Shown: positions 9,317 to 18,995, counted from the stretch's first letter. The stretch: DNA of 64,000 nucleotides from Bacteroides sp. (GCA_036351255.1 JAZBOS010000054.1:19938-83937); one strand, 5' to 3'. Numbers and translations: made by a program. Notes: generated by a model from the sequence alone, not told the origin.

Positions 9317-10474
9317 TTACCTGCCAGTTGTTGCATTCGGCAGGTTCAGCACTACACTTAACGGAAAATGATCGGAGAACTTCGAATCCCCCCTAAGATA
9401 ATTGTATGGCTTAAAATGAGAGCTATACAGGATATAATCGATCCGGAAGCCAGGGATGCTTCGGGTATAGGTACTGCCCCAACCACGGCCACTGCGGAAA
9501 GCATCATGTAGATTGCGCGACAGCAGCCGATAAACATAGGAGGCAGGAGTATCGTTAAAATCCCCTGCCAGGATTACCGGGTAAGGGCATTCGCTGATGT
9601 GTGCTGCCACTACTTCTGCCTGAGGCACCCTACTTATAAAGGCCCTTTTCAGACGGCCAATGATTCTTCGACCCTGTTCCTTGAAAGTTTGCTCCTCTTT
9701 GCTACCCTGTGCTATGTTGATCATATTTTCTACAAACATGTGATCTTCCTCACTTAACCCAATGGATTCGAAATGAAGGTTATAAACCCTTACGGTGTCA
9801 GTGCCAATCAAAAGATCGGTGTAGATGCAAAGGTTGCCTGCCCCAGTTCGAAAAATGATCTTGCCTTTATGCACGATGGGGTAAGCGCTAAAGGTAGCCA
9901 ATCCAAAAAAATTCACATCCTTGGATGATCGGGTATACTCAAAATGACTATACCTGGCACGCAGAAAGGTGGATAAGGTGTCCAGGGTCTTAAACTGACC
10001 CTTGCGGTCATGTACAAACTCCTGAAAACAAATGATATCAAAATCCTCCTGCTCCAGATAATGGTAAATATTATTACGGTTGGTGAAATTCAGTGTCCAG
10101 CCAGGTCCGTAATTATATAAATCGAAATTGCGAACATTATAACTTAAAACCTTCAGGTTAACACCCTCCTCAGGCAATGATTTGTGGATTTCATTCCACT
10201 GGAAATAATTCCTAATATGCCCGAGACCCAACAGAACAACCACCAGCGAAAGCAACAAATACTTCTTCCGGAAAATAAGCCAGAAAACAATAAAAAACAG
10301 GTTTGCAAAAAGCAGAAGGGGATAAGCCAGACCAAGAAAAGCCATTGGCCAGAATTGGGCAGGGCTGATGTAGGCCGCAAGGTAGGAAAGTAGTAAAAGC
10401 AACGCAACCCCTGCGTTGATCATCAGAAATGCCTTCCCGGTAAAAGACAGACTTTTTTTTCGTTTACCTGTCAT
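9317..10474 (-). CDS. Membrane-anchored endonuclease/exonuclease/phosphatase family protein
   Basis: 385 residues. Three N-terminal membrane helices (about 14-95) precede an EEP domain (about 105-380) with LKVLSYNVRNF (metal-binding Asn), FQEFVHD (metal-binding Glu), AGDFNDTP (catalytic Asp and Asn) and the terminal SDHFP (catalytic His). The superfamily includes DNases, phosphodiesterases and lipid phosphatases; the membrane anchor suggests an envelope-side substrate, but this is inference. It is the last gene of the run small ORF-mutL-rhomboid-rhomboid-EEP, only 15 bp after the preceding rhomboid gene. Confidence 0.87.
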   Translation of the reverse strand: MTGKRKKSLSFTGKAFLMINAGVALLLLLSYLAAYISPAQFWPMAFLGLAYPLLLFANLFFIVFWLIFRKKYLLLSLVVVLLGLGHIRNYFQWNEIHKSLPEEGVNLKVLSYNVRNFDLYNYGPGWTLNFTNRNNIYHYLEQEDFDIICFQEFVHDRKGQFKTLDTLSTFLRARYSHFEYTRSSKDVNFFGLATFSAYPIVHKGKIIFRTGAGNLCIYTDLLIGTDTVRVYNLHFESIGLSEEDHMFVENMINIAQGSKEEQTFKEQGRRIIGRLKRAFISRVPQAEVVAAHISECPYPVILAGDFNDTPASYVYRLLSRNLHDAFRSGRGWGSTYTRSIPGFRIDYILYSSHFKPYNYLRGDSKFSDHFPLSVVLNLPNATTGR

Positions 10475-10489
10475 ATGAACCCAATGATA

Positions 10490-11374
10490 TTATTCCTTGT
10501 CACCCATTTTAAACAACAATTCCTTTTCCTTGCTACTCAGGCTTTCGTAACCGCTCTGTGAGATTTTATCGAGTATCCGGTCGATCTCTTTCTGCCTGTC
10601 CGCACGCTTATCATTGTATTCTTCATCGCTCAGGGGCCTTCCTTGGCTATGATTTACCCTCATTCTGGGCTTTCTTGAGAACATTGAACCCACCGATTTG
10701 AACCAATTGCTGATCCCACGGGCAGGATCTTTCCCTGAAAGCCGCATTTTGGCATATACAAAGCCCCAGAAAGCACCGCCGAGATGAGCGATATGACCAC
10801 CGGGATTACCCCGTTCGATGCTTAAAATATCTATCAAAACGAATACCAGGGCAATATATTTCAATTTGATCCGCCCCACCAATAGTAAAGGTAGTTCAAA
10901 GTCAGGCATATAAACCGAAATGGCAATAAAAATCGCTAATACCGATGCCGAAGCACCCAAGGCAACACCAACAGACCTGACATCATTGAAAACCGGAAAC
11001 AGGTTAAAGGCCAAAATAAAAAACAATGCACCCCAAAGCCCACCGAGAATATAAGTGGCTGTCAACCTTCCAGCCCCGATAAAATCGCTGAAAAGCCTGC
11101 CCCCGACATACAGCATGATCATATTAAAGATCAGGTGGAAAAAGTCAAAGTGCAGAAACATATAGGTCAGCGCCGACCAAGGCCTGGTTAAAATCACCAC
11201 TGGGTTTGAAGAGATCCCAAGCCAGTTCGTCATCACTTCCCCGGCTCCCTGAACATTCCAGAGGAAAAAGATCAGACGCACAAAATTGACCAGTATGAAA
11301 ACCCCCAGGTTAATCATGATCAGCCTGGCCAATATCGAGCCTTTCAGAAAAAACTGCTTTAATTCTTTAAACAT
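10490..11374 (-). CDS. Rhomboid-family intramembrane serine protease
   Basis: 294 residues with six or so membrane helices. Rhomboid signatures are present: HLIFNMIMLYVGG, the serine motif GASAS (GxSx form) around residue 138, and the histidine helix HIAHLGGAFWG around residue 195. A soluble C-terminal tail of about 80 residues follows, basic and then acidic. Rhomboids cut transmembrane helices of substrates within the bilayer. It lies 25 bp downstream of a second rhomboid gene. Confidence 0.93.
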   Translation of the reverse strand: MFKELKQFFLKGSILARLIMINLGVFILVNFVRLIFFLWNVQGAGEVMTNWLGISSNPVVILTRPWSALTYMFLHFDFFHLIFNMIMLYVGGRLFSDFIGAGRLTATYILGGLWGALFFILAFNLFPVFNDVRSVGVALGASASVLAIFIAISVYMPDFELPLLLVGRIKLKYIALVFVLIDILSIERGNPGGHIAHLGGAFWGFVYAKMRLSGKDPARGISNWFKSVGSMFSRKPRMRVNHSQGRPLSDEEYNDKRADRQKEIDRILDKISQSGYESLSSKEKELLFKMGDKE

Positions 11375-11399
11375 CCCAAATCTTAATGGTTATGAATAG

Positions 11400-12218
11400 T
11401 TAATAAAACCTGTCCTTCCTTTTCTTTCGCCAATAACGGATCAGAAGATAACCAAAAATCATGCCCCCAAGATGGGCAAAATGAGCCACATTGTCCCCGC
11501 CACGTCCCGAGATGCCAAAAAACAATTCCAGCGCACCGTAGATCATGACGAAATATTTAGCCTTAATGGGAATGGCAAAAAACACATAAATCAACGAGTT
11601 CGGAAACAACATTCCAAAGGCCAGCAGAATCCCGAAAACTGCACCCGAAGCGCCCACCACCACTGGTGCATTCAGAAAATCAACCCGGTACTGGTTCATG
11701 AAATTTACTGCCCTGACAAGGGCCTCCTGTGGGTTAGTGTTCATCAGGGTGTTGTATTCCTGCCTGAAAGCCTCAAAATTGGCCTGTATATCATAACTAA
11801 CCACCTTTAAATGTTCAGAATTGACAAAGGCAAGAACCCCTTCATTGCTGGGGTTCTGCAAAAACTGGTCAATGGCCTGAAGGGTAGGGAGCATCTGAAA
11901 GTAAACCACCAGGTAATGAATCAGGGCAGCCCCAAACCCAGTCACAAAGTAATAAATGATAAAGCGTTTCGAACCCCAAACATTTTCAAGCAGATTACCA
12001 AACATCCACAGGGCAAACATATTAAAGAACAGGTGGGTGAAATTCCCATGCATAAACATGTAGGTCACCAATTGGTATGGGTTAAAATTTGTTGCCCCGA
12101 AAAAATGTAAACCAAAGATCCGGTAAAGATCAATGTTGAATGTAGTATCGAGGGCGATGGTTGCCAGAAAGAACAAACCGTTAATGATCAGCAGGTTCTT
12201 GACGGCAGGGGGGAGCAT
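11400..12218 (-). CDS. Rhomboid-family intramembrane serine protease (second copy)
   Basis: 272 residues from the ATG at 12218, chosen because a clear GGAGG (12230-12226) sits about 8 nt before it; an ATG at 12245 would add 9 residues. Rhomboid motifs are HLFFNMFALWMFG, the serine motif GASGAVFG and the histidine helix HFAHLGG. A soluble insertion of about 60-70 residues between helices (SNEGVLAFVNSEHLK onward) separates this copy from its shorter paralogue next door. It follows mutL after about 130 bp. Confidence 0.92.
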   Translation of the reverse strand: MLPPAVKNLLIINGLFFLATIALDTTFNIDLYRIFGLHFFGATNFNPYQLVTYMFMHGNFTHLFFNMFALWMFGNLLENVWGSKRFIIYYFVTGFGAALIHYLVVYFQMLPTLQAIDQFLQNPSNEGVLAFVNSEHLKVVSYDIQANFEAFRQEYNTLMNTNPQEALVRAVNFMNQYRVDFLNAPVVVGASGAVFGILLAFGMLFPNSLIYVFFAIPIKAKYFVMIYGALELFFGISGRGGDNVAHFAHLGGMIFGYLLIRYWRKKRKDRFY

Positions 12219-12347
12219 GTTAAAGCCTCCGGAAGCTAATCGCATGGGGCGGGGGTTTTAAGTGTATTTATTATCAACGCCATTCCTTAATAAATTGTTT
12301 GGGGCAGGCAATAATGAAAACAGGTAGGCAAAATTACTAAAATTCGA

Positions 12348-14204
12348 TTATTTGAATCTATCCGCAAGATCAGACAAAGGAATGATTGTTAGCGTAGGCT
12401 TTCCAGCAGGTGACTGATAGGGCATCTCACAGGCAAACAAGGCGTCGGTTAGGGCCAGCATTTCCTCGTCATTCATAGGTTTTCCGTGCTTCAGGGACAG
12501 ACGCCTGGCAAGCGATCGTGCCAGGTTGTTGTGCACATCAAGCTTTAACTCCACCTTGTTCATCCGGAAGTTTTCCAGAATCCCCTCAATCAGTCCCTGA
12601 AGGTATTCGTTTTCCTTGATCTCGCCGGGCACTCCGCTGATCACAAACCCTGTTTTTCCCATATGGTCGATGGCAAAACCCAACGCTCGGACCTCTGCAA
12701 GCATCTCTTTAAGCAACTCAGCATCCTGCTCGCTCAGGCTTATGTTTTCTGGGAAAAGCAGGCTTTGCGATCCTACCTTACGCTCCTGCGAGGCCTTCAG
12801 AAAGCGTTCAAACAGGATTCGCTCATGCGCACGCTGATGGTCAATGACCATTAGGCCCGACTTCACCGGAGCCAGGATAAAACGCTGGTGAAGATGCATA
12901 GGTTTTTTTGGGCCAGCCTCCACAACAGGTTCCTCCCAGTCGGGCGTCAGGGTAGTCTGCTTAGGGGTTCCGGCCGCAGGAAGAACTGGACGTTCCACAT
13001 TCGGAACATCATCATCACCCGGAAATAACTTTTCCCACTGAGAGGGGTTTATGCGTCCGGTTAAATCGCGGGAAGGGCGGGGACCGCCAGAGGAAGTCTC
13101 AAATGGATTGAAGTCTGGGTTAATCGTTATCGTGGGAGGGCGCACCGGCTGATCCTTCCTGATATGCACATCATCAAAGGCCGTCTCCCGCTCAAAATCA
13201 AGGGTAGGGGTAATATTATAACGTCCAAGCGCCCGCTTCACCGCAGACTTCAGAATCTGGTAAATGTAGCGTTCGTCCTGAAATTTGATTTCGGTCTTTG
13301 TGGGATGGACATTCACGTCGATTTGCCCTGGATCTGTCTCCAAAAACAAAAAGAAGCTCGGAAAAAGGTCTTCAGGGATCAGTTCCTGAAAAGCCTGATC
13401 AATGGCGTGATTCAGGTATGGTGAACGGATGAAGCGGTTATTCACGAAGAAAAATTGCTCGCCGCGTTTCTTTTTAGAATATTCAGGTTTCAGCACAAAC
13501 CCGTTAATGGAAACGATCTCTGTTTTTTCCTCTACAGGGACAAGCCTTTGATTATAATTGTTTCCAAACAGGTTGACGATGCGTTGCTTCAGGTTTGACT
13601 TTTCAAACTGGTGGGTAAGCTGACCGTTCTGATAATACATAAAGGCCACTTCAGGGTATGCAAGGGCAACCCGGACCAGCTCATTAAAAATATGGCCCTT
13701 TTCAATGGCATCCGATTTCAGGAAGTTTCGCCTGGCGGGGGTATTAAAAAACAGGTTTTTTACGGCAATACTGGTTCCTGAAGGGCTTTGACAGGGCTGT
13801 TGTGACTCGGTGACGGAGCCTTCAATAATGACTTCTATGCCTAAAGAAGCACCTTCCGGGCGGGTCTTAAGCTCCACCCGGGCTATGGCAGCAATCGATG
13901 CCAGCGCCTCTCCCCGGAAACCCATCGTACGGATCGAGAACAGGTCACTGGCTTGATTGATCTTTGAAGTGGAATGCCGCTCAAAGCACATCCGGGCATC
14001 CGTCTCGCTCATTCCTTTCCCGTTGTCCACAACCTGGATCAACGTCCGGCCAGCATCTTTTACGATGAGTTTTATTTGTGTTGCCCCTGAATCAATAGCA
14101 TTCTCCAGCAATTCCTTGACGGCGGATGCAGGCCGTTGGATGACCTCACCTGCCGCAATCTGGTTTGCCACCGAATCGGGGAGGAGTTTGATTACATCAG
14201 ACAT
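12348..14204 (-). CDS. mutL: DNA mismatch repair protein MutL
   Basis: A 618-residue MutL. The N-terminal GHKL ATPase is clear: IAAGEVIQRPASAVKELLENAIDSGA, DNGKGM and TMGFRGEALASIAAI; the linker is Pro-rich (about 370-430). The C-terminal dimerisation domain holds DHQRAHERILFE, which aligns with the endonuclease motif DQHAxxExxxxE with the second and third positions swapped, and CEMPYQSPAGKP near the end resembles the zinc-site motifs of nicking MutL proteins. So it is likely an endonuclease-type MutL acting in mismatch repair with MutS. It is preceded by a small membrane protein gene 25 bp upstream. Confidence 0.97.
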   Translation of the reverse strand: MSDVIKLLPDSVANQIAAGEVIQRPASAVKELLENAIDSGATQIKLIVKDAGRTLIQVVDNGKGMSETDARMCFERHSTSKINQASDLFSIRTMGFRGEALASIAAIARVELKTRPEGASLGIEVIIEGSVTESQQPCQSPSGTSIAVKNLFFNTPARRNFLKSDAIEKGHIFNELVRVALAYPEVAFMYYQNGQLTHQFEKSNLKQRIVNLFGNNYNQRLVPVEEKTEIVSINGFVLKPEYSKKKRGEQFFFVNNRFIRSPYLNHAIDQAFQELIPEDLFPSFFLFLETDPGQIDVNVHPTKTEIKFQDERYIYQILKSAVKRALGRYNITPTLDFERETAFDDVHIRKDQPVRPPTITINPDFNPFETSSGGPRPSRDLTGRINPSQWEKLFPGDDDVPNVERPVLPAAGTPKQTTLTPDWEEPVVEAGPKKPMHLHQRFILAPVKSGLMVIDHQRAHERILFERFLKASQERKVGSQSLLFPENISLSEQDAELLKEMLAEVRALGFAIDHMGKTGFVISGVPGEIKENEYLQGLIEGILENFRMNKVELKLDVHNNLARSLARRLSLKHGKPMNDEEMLALTDALFACEMPYQSPAGKPTLTIIPLSDLADRFK

Positions 14205-14229
14205 GCGTTGGGGGTTTCAGCATGGAAAA

Positions 14230-14496
14230 CTACCTGAGAAAAAAGTAATAGACAAGCACAAAAATGACCACCAGGATCATCACCAGCCGCCGGTTTGAAG
14301 CTTGACGGTCACGGGTACCCGAAGTTCTTTTCCATCGCATCTGGATGCGATCGCGCAAGGCCTGTTCGTAGTGATCCCCGCCTTCTTCATAGGCAGTTTT
14401 TAAGCGCTTCTCTCGCTCCTCCTTTTTTGCATCATAATACACAGGGCGATAGTTAAACTGCTTGTTCCTGGGCGTTTTAAAAAAAGTGATAGCCAT
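14230..14496 (-). CDS. Small C-tail-anchored membrane protein of unknown function
   Basis: 88 residues: a highly charged N-terminal two-thirds (many Arg, Lys and Glu; EEREKRLKTAYEEGG) and one C-terminal membrane helix (about 69-87). No named family is recognised. Its position immediately before mutL in the same operon is its only functional context. A reasonable promoter (GTTG-N20-TAAATTTG) lies just upstream. Confidence 0.75.
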   Translation of the reverse strand: MAITFFKTPRNKQFNYRPVYYDAKKEEREKRLKTAYEEGGDHYEQALRDRIQMRWKRTSGTRDRQASNRRLVMILVVIFVLVYYFFLR

Positions 14497-14522
14497 GGGC
14501 TCGGGCGTTTTTCAGGTATTTA

Positions 14523-14554
14523 CAAATTTACACATATTCGGCTGAATGGACAAC
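14523..14554 (-). promoter_or_regulatory. Likely promoter of the small ORF-mutL-rhomboid operon
   Basis: The minus strand has TAAATTTG (14530-14523), matching TAnnTTTG, with GTTG (14554-14551) 20 bases upstream in place of TTTG. The leader to the start at 14496 would be about 20 nt. Confidence 0.45.
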
Positions 14555-14593
14555 CCGATTGCTCGTTTACCCCCATCAAAAATGCAATAAAAA

Positions 14594-14621
14594 AGAAAGG
14601 CCCCCTTTGGAAGCCTTTTCT
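14594..14621 (-). terminator. Terminator of the DUF6580 gene
   Basis: On the minus strand AGAAAAGGCT (14621-14612) pairs, with one bulge, with GGCCTTTCT (14602-14594) and is followed by TTTTTTATT. It sits 24 bp after the DUF6580 stop. Confidence 0.5.
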
Positions 14622-14644
14622 GTTTTTTGAAAACACTGAAAGCA

Positions 14645-15169
14645 TTATGCTTGTTTCAGTGAAGGATAATATTGTTCAACCAGGTAATACCCGCCAAAGA
14701 ACACCCCACTGTAGAACAGGTCACCCAGGACAGTGGTATGGAAAAATGGAATGGCAGCTATATAACTCTGCATCAGTCCTGCAAAATTCTGAGGGTAAAA
14801 TGGACTACCGATCCACACTGCGAAATTGGTGATCAGAAAGAAAAGGACAGCTGCTACAAGAGCGCCGCCGAAAACGTTAACAAGCCGGATATTCTTATGC
14901 ATCAGTGTGCCCAGCAGAACTACCATTGCAAAACTTAAATAAACAGGCACCATAAAGCCGTGAAAGCCCAGGAACAGATCGCTCAGAAACAGGGCAGCTA
15001 GCGGAACCATAAAAGCGAGCCAGCGTTTACCCAGATGGGCACCACCAAAGAGCGCAAGGGCTGCAACCGGTGTAAAATTCGGGTAATGGGGCACTAACCG
15101 CATAATGGCTGCAAACAAAATAATGCCGCTCACTATCAATACTTTGGGAGTAAGAAATTTTAAGTTCAT
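14645..15169 (-). CDS. DUF6580-family membrane protein
   Basis: 174 residues from the ATG at 15169 (MNLKFLTPKV); the frame stays open to 15211 but the extra residues are charged and precede the natural membrane start. It has five or six helices and the block NFTPVAALALFGGAHLG, typical of the DUF6580 putative transport family common in Bacteroidota and Verrucomicrobia. Its fold resembles small substrate-binding membrane components, but no energising module is adjacent, so the substrate is unknown. A TACTTTTG box (15218-15211 on the minus strand) could be its -7 element. Confidence 0.75.
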   Translation of the reverse strand: MNLKFLTPKVLIVSGIILFAAIMRLVPHYPNFTPVAALALFGGAHLGKRWLAFMVPLAALFLSDLFLGFHGFMVPVYLSFAMVVLLGTLMHKNIRLVNVFGGALVAAVLFFLITNFAVWIGSPFYPQNFAGLMQSYIAAIPFFHTTVLGDLFYSGVFFGGYYLVEQYYPSLKQA

Positions 15170-15379
15170 TGCTAAAGAGTAAATGGTTGGGTTTTCAAAG
15201 TAATCAGTCACAAAAGTAAAAAATCATTTCAACTTAAAACATCCCATTCCGGAAAATTGTTCTTGACCAGTCCCTAAAAAAGGGTATTCCTTGTTTTCCA
15301 GGGCGATTTCCCAAAAGCTGTAACCTTTATGTAAGGTTTCTTTAAGGTTTCTTTAACCCAGCCTAATTAAACCTTTCTT

Positions 15380-15387
15380 TACCTTCG
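15380..15387 (+). promoter_or_regulatory. Possible -7 element of the Spy-like gene
   Basis: TACCTTCG is a one-base variant of TAnnTTTG, about 48 bp before the start. No clear TTTG lies 17-21 bases upstream. Confidence 0.3.
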
Positions 15388-15434
15388 TTATCAAATAAAT
15401 GAAACAAAAATAATAACCCCAAAATTGAACTGTT

Positions 15435-15926
15435 ATGAAAAATAAATTGATTTTCACCCTTGGATTGGCCATTCTAATGTTTAGCGCAACGACTGTATCT
15501 GCCCAGCGTGGCCGGAATTTTGACAGGCAACGCCCTGAGCCCCGTCAGGCTGCCCTCAACATCGACAATTTAACGGCTGAACAGGAAGCTAAAATTCAGT
15601 CCCTGCGCACGGCACAATTGGAACAGCGATTGAAGTTCCGCAACCAGATGGATGAGCTGCGTGCCCGCAAACAGACGCTGATGACGGAAAAGAACCCTGA
15701 CATGAATGCGGTAAATGCAGTAATTGATCAGATGACCACCCTGCGTGGTGAAATGGCAAAGCAAGCTGTAGAACACCGCCAGGAAATCCGGAACCTGCTT
15801 ACTGATGAGCAAAGGGTAAAATTTGATGCACGCACACAACAAGGCCCGCGTCAGGGGATGGATCGCAGCCCCCGGGGTCCTCGTCAGGATTTTGAACGCA
15901 GATCCAATGCGCGTGGCAGAAGGTAA
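15435..15926 (+). CDS. Spy/CpxP-like periplasmic protein
   Basis: 163 residues with a signal peptide (about 1-23, ending VSAQ). The mature protein is almost entirely helical and charged and contains two LTxEQ-type motifs, LTAEQEAKIQSL near residue 50 and LTDEQRVKF near residue 125, the LTXXQ signature of Spy/CpxP periplasmic chaperones. The C-terminal tail is Arg/Gly/Pro-rich. Family members buffer misfolded envelope proteins or modulate stress sensors. It stands alone and is followed by a strong terminator; a second LTxxE-type protein is in the sigma-factor operon at 35315. Confidence 0.82.
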   Translation: MKNKLIFTLGLAILMFSATTVSAQRGRNFDRQRPEPRQAALNIDNLTAEQEAKIQSLRTAQLEQRLKFRNQMDELRARKQTLMTEKNPDMNAVNAVIDQMTTLRGEMAKQAVEHRQEIRNLLTDEQRVKFDARTQQGPRQGMDRSPRGPRQDFERRSNARGRR

Positions 15927-15952
15927 GATTTATTGAATCACTCAAATTTAAA

Positions 15953-15992
15953 CAGGGTGTCCCCAAGTTTGGAGGCACCCTGTTTTGTTTTT
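15953..15992 (+). terminator. Intrinsic terminator of the Spy-like gene
   Basis: CAGGGTG (15953-15959) pairs with CACCCTG (15976-15982), directly followed by TTTTGTTTTT. Confidence 0.82.
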
Positions 15993-16128
15993 AAACAATA
16001 ATTTCGGGAATTGCCCAACAGGACAATAATTCATTTTTCTACCCAGACATGAACATCTGCTTTTTTTGCTGGATTATGCCTGCTAAATTAACCTTTTGAT
16101 TTTCAAACAAAAACCAACCGGCCATTGA

Positions 16129-17238
16129 TTATACCTCCGGCCCAAACAATTCAGTCATTTTTTCATCCAGCGCTTCTTCCATCAGGTTTCTGCCGATGAT
16201 TTTCCCTTCAGGATCAAGCAATATGGTGCTGGGAATGCTGGCCACGCCGTAAAGGGTCGATGCTTCGTTCTCCCATCCTTTTAAATCGCTGACATGGGTC
16301 CAACTCAGACCGTCGTCGTCAATGGCTTTCAGCCAGGGCTCTTTATTACGGTCGAGGGAAACGCCCAGGATTTCAAAATTCTGATCTTTATATTGTTCGT
16401 AAACCTTTACCAGATGGGGGTTCTCTGCCCTGCAATAGGGGCACCAGGAAGCCCAGAAGCTTACCAAAAGGTATTTCCCGCGGAAATCGGACAATGCCAC
16501 CATATTCCCATCCGGGTCGGGCAGGCTGAATTCAGGGGCAAGATTGCCAACCGATAAGGCAAGCAGTTTATCGGCACGCTCGCGCAAGCTCACGTAATAA
16601 AGCGATTCAGCCAGTAAGGGATCAAAGCTATTGACAAGGGCGTCCAATTCTTCTCCATCCATATCATAAGAAAGGTTACGAGTGGCCAGGTAAATGCCTG
16701 CCGTTTTGTCCAGGTGCTGGTCAACAAACTGACGGATCTGAACTGCTTTCTGCTCTTCCGCCCCTTCATACTGCGCCCTGAGGCTCTCTGCCAGGGATGC
16801 ATCTTCCAGCACTTCTGCCTCAAGGATCTGCTGTTGTAAAACTTCCATCCCGGCATCGATCTCTTCAACCATCAGGTTGAATTCCTGAATGATATCGTGC
16901 GAGGGAGAGCCCGCAAGGATAAACTCCGAAGGGTTTTCAGCATCCAGATGAAGTTGCATCTCGGTGTTTTCCAGGAAGAAAGCAAGCCGCGGGCTGCTGC
17001 CCCTGTTAATCTCCAGGTAATACAGCGTTGGAAATTCCAGGCTCCCCGAAAAGGTAAAACGCCCTTCAGTTACCTCGGCTGAATCAACCATTTGATAAAG
17101 GCCGCTTACACGGTCGACCAGGTATACCCAGCCACTGTCCACACCGGAAATCTCTCCGGTTAAGGTGTATGTCTCTTTCTTTGATGGCTGGCAGGCTGCC
17201 AGCAAGACGATCAAGGCAATAAACAAAAATCTTTTCAT
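16129..17238 (-). CDS. TlpA-like thioredoxin-fold lipoprotein with N-terminal DUF4369-type domain
   Basis: 369 residues. The N-terminus MKRFLFIALIVLLAAC is a lipoprotein signal with Cys16 as lipidation site. A beta-rich DUF4369-like domain (about 24-125) and a helical linker lead to a thioredoxin-like domain (about 230-365) with WASWCPYCRAENP, a CPYC active site. Such proteins are periplasmic thiol:disulfide reductases in Bacteroidota, often linked to cytochrome maturation or oxidative stress. No partner gene is adjacent. TAATTTTG boxes occur 23-49 bp upstream on the minus strand. Confidence 0.88.
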   Translation of the reverse strand: MKRFLFIALIVLLAACQPSKKETYTLTGEISGVDSGWVYLVDRVSGLYQMVDSAEVTEGRFTFSGSLEFPTLYYLEINRGSSPRLAFFLENTEMQLHLDAENPSEFILAGSPSHDIIQEFNLMVEEIDAGMEVLQQQILEAEVLEDASLAESLRAQYEGAEEQKAVQIRQFVDQHLDKTAGIYLATRNLSYDMDGEELDALVNSFDPLLAESLYYVSLRERADKLLALSVGNLAPEFSLPDPDGNMVALSDFRGKYLLVSFWASWCPYCRAENPHLVKVYEQYKDQNFEILGVSLDRNKEPWLKAIDDDGLSWTHVSDLKGWENEASTLYGVASIPSTILLDPEGKIIGRNLMEEALDEKMTELFGPEV

Positions 17239-17507
17239 ACATTGAATGGTTTGGGGATTGCAAAATTATTTTTGGTATACAAAATTAAACATAAACCTTT
17301 AGCTTGTCTTCCTCGTTCTCATTTCTTTAAAGGTTTTTCCCTGAGAGTCATAGGTAGAGGTCTCACGAAACATTAAATTATTGAAAATAAAATTCTTACA
17401 AAACCAGGTACGCATAATAAGCCAGCCCTAAACAATAAAAGATAAGAAAGTTTGATGCGTTTAAATCCCGGGAAAGTTGAACTAGTTTATCGGGATAAAT
17501 GGCTTCT

Positions 17508-18956
17508 TCATTTTTCTCTTGTAAGCCAGCTCACTACCACAGCCACCAGCAGCGCCAATGCAAAGGCAGGGATCAGTTCATAGATTCCGGTGGGCTCCTT
17601 GAGCCACAGCCACCAGATAAGGGTCGTGAGCGTGCCGGTGATCATGCCCGCCAGGATGCCTTGCTTGGTGGATCCTTTCCAGAACAGGGATAAGATCAGG
17701 GCGGGGCCGAAGGCAGCCCCCAGGCCGGCCCAGGCAAACAACACCAGCCAGAATACCAGTTCCTGCGCACTGTATGCCAGCACCAGGGCAAGAAGCCCCG
17801 AGAGAACCAATACCAGCCGGCCTACCCGGAGTTTCTTTTTTTCGTCAATTTCCTTTTTCCGGTGTATCACTTTTTCATAGAGGTCGCGGGCAAAGGTAGA
17901 GGCCACCACCAGCAGCTGCGAATCGGCCGTTGAAAGGATGGCGGCAAAGACACCACCAACCAGCAAGCCATAAAGCACCGGGCCAAAATAATTGGACGAT
18001 AGCACCAGGTAAATCATCTCGGGGTCGGAATCTGGAAGGGCATCGATATCGGGTACAAGCAACCGTCCTGCCAGCCCGATACATACGGCTCCGATACCCA
18101 GCACCACATTCCAGAAAGTGCCAAAAATAGCGCTGTATTTAAGCTTCACGGGGTCTTTAATGGACATATAACGAACCACAATATGCGGCTGCCCCGGCGA
18201 CCCCAGACCAATGGCAAGAAAACCAATGATGACTCCGGCTCCCAGTGAAACAGGATCAAGGTATGCCGGGTTGAGTTGATGCAACAACTGGTTCATGGTC
18301 GCCAAGCCGCCAAGCTGGATGATGCCTATTACCGGGAGAACCACCAGTCCAACCAGCATGATAAGGGCCCTCACCACATCGTTGTATGCCACCGCCACAA
18401 AACCGCCCAGAACCATATACACCAGGATAAGCAGCCCCGATATGGCCAGGGAGAGCACCATGGGCAAGTCGAGTGCTGTAGAAAGGGATTTGGCGCCTGC
18501 ATTGAATTGTGCGGCCACATAGGCAGTTATGAAAATACCGATGATAATAACCCCCGCGATACGCAGCCAACCCGAACGGTCATTGAAGCGCGACTCAAAA
18601 TAATCTAAGAGGGTAATGGATTCCATGGTCTGGGTCTCTTTGCGCAGTTTTCTGCCCAGGTAAATGAATTGCCAGGCTTCCACCAGGGTGTACCCAACAA
18701 TGGCCCATATGGCACTAACCCCCGAGACATAAGCCATGCCGCTTACCCCAAGCACCAGCCAGGACGAGCGCCCCGAAGAAACCGCGGACAAGCCCACAAC
18801 AAAGGCATTCATTGATCGGCCTCCGATAAAAAAGTCAGACTGGCTGCGGGTCCTCAGAAGGGCAAGCAGACCTACCAGCACAGGAAACAATAACGTCAGT
18901 AAAAAGACAACCAGCGCAATGGGATTGCTGAGTTTATCATAAATATTTTCTACCAT
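17508..18956 (-). CDS. Sodium:solute symporter (SSS family, PutP-like)
   Basis: 482 residues and about 13 membrane helices, standard for SSS transporters. Near the N-terminus are FFIGGRSMNAFVVGLSA and SSGRSSWLVLGVSG, and further on GLGSPGQPHIVVRYMSIKD, a block shared with the PutP sodium/proline branch. It would import a small solute, possibly proline, with sodium; the substrate is inferred from overall resemblance only. The gene is monocistronic: its start faces a 647-bp intergenic stretch holding a palindromic repeat. Confidence 0.88.
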   Translation of the reverse strand: MVENIYDKLSNPIALVVFLLTLLFPVLVGLLALLRTRSQSDFFIGGRSMNAFVVGLSAVSSGRSSWLVLGVSGMAYVSGVSAIWAIVGYTLVEAWQFIYLGRKLRKETQTMESITLLDYFESRFNDRSGWLRIAGVIIIGIFITAYVAAQFNAGAKSLSTALDLPMVLSLAISGLLILVYMVLGGFVAVAYNDVVRALIMLVGLVVLPVIGIIQLGGLATMNQLLHQLNPAYLDPVSLGAGVIIGFLAIGLGSPGQPHIVVRYMSIKDPVKLKYSAIFGTFWNVVLGIGAVCIGLAGRLLVPDIDALPDSDPEMIYLVLSSNYFGPVLYGLLVGGVFAAILSTADSQLLVVASTFARDLYEKVIHRKKEIDEKKKLRVGRLVLVLSGLLALVLAYSAQELVFWLVLFAWAGLGAAFGPALILSLFWKGSTKQGILAGMITGTLTTLIWWLWLKEPTGIYELIPAFALALLVAVVVSWLTREK

Positions 18957-18995
18957 CGATTGACAAGCTTATTTGCTTTTCAAAAAACTTCCCCT

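Noticed and set aside
17293..17335. AAACCTTTA/TAAAGGTTT inverted repeat between the TlpA-like and symporter genes
   Set aside because: The loop is about 25 nt and the stem is A/T-rich; too weak to call a terminator.
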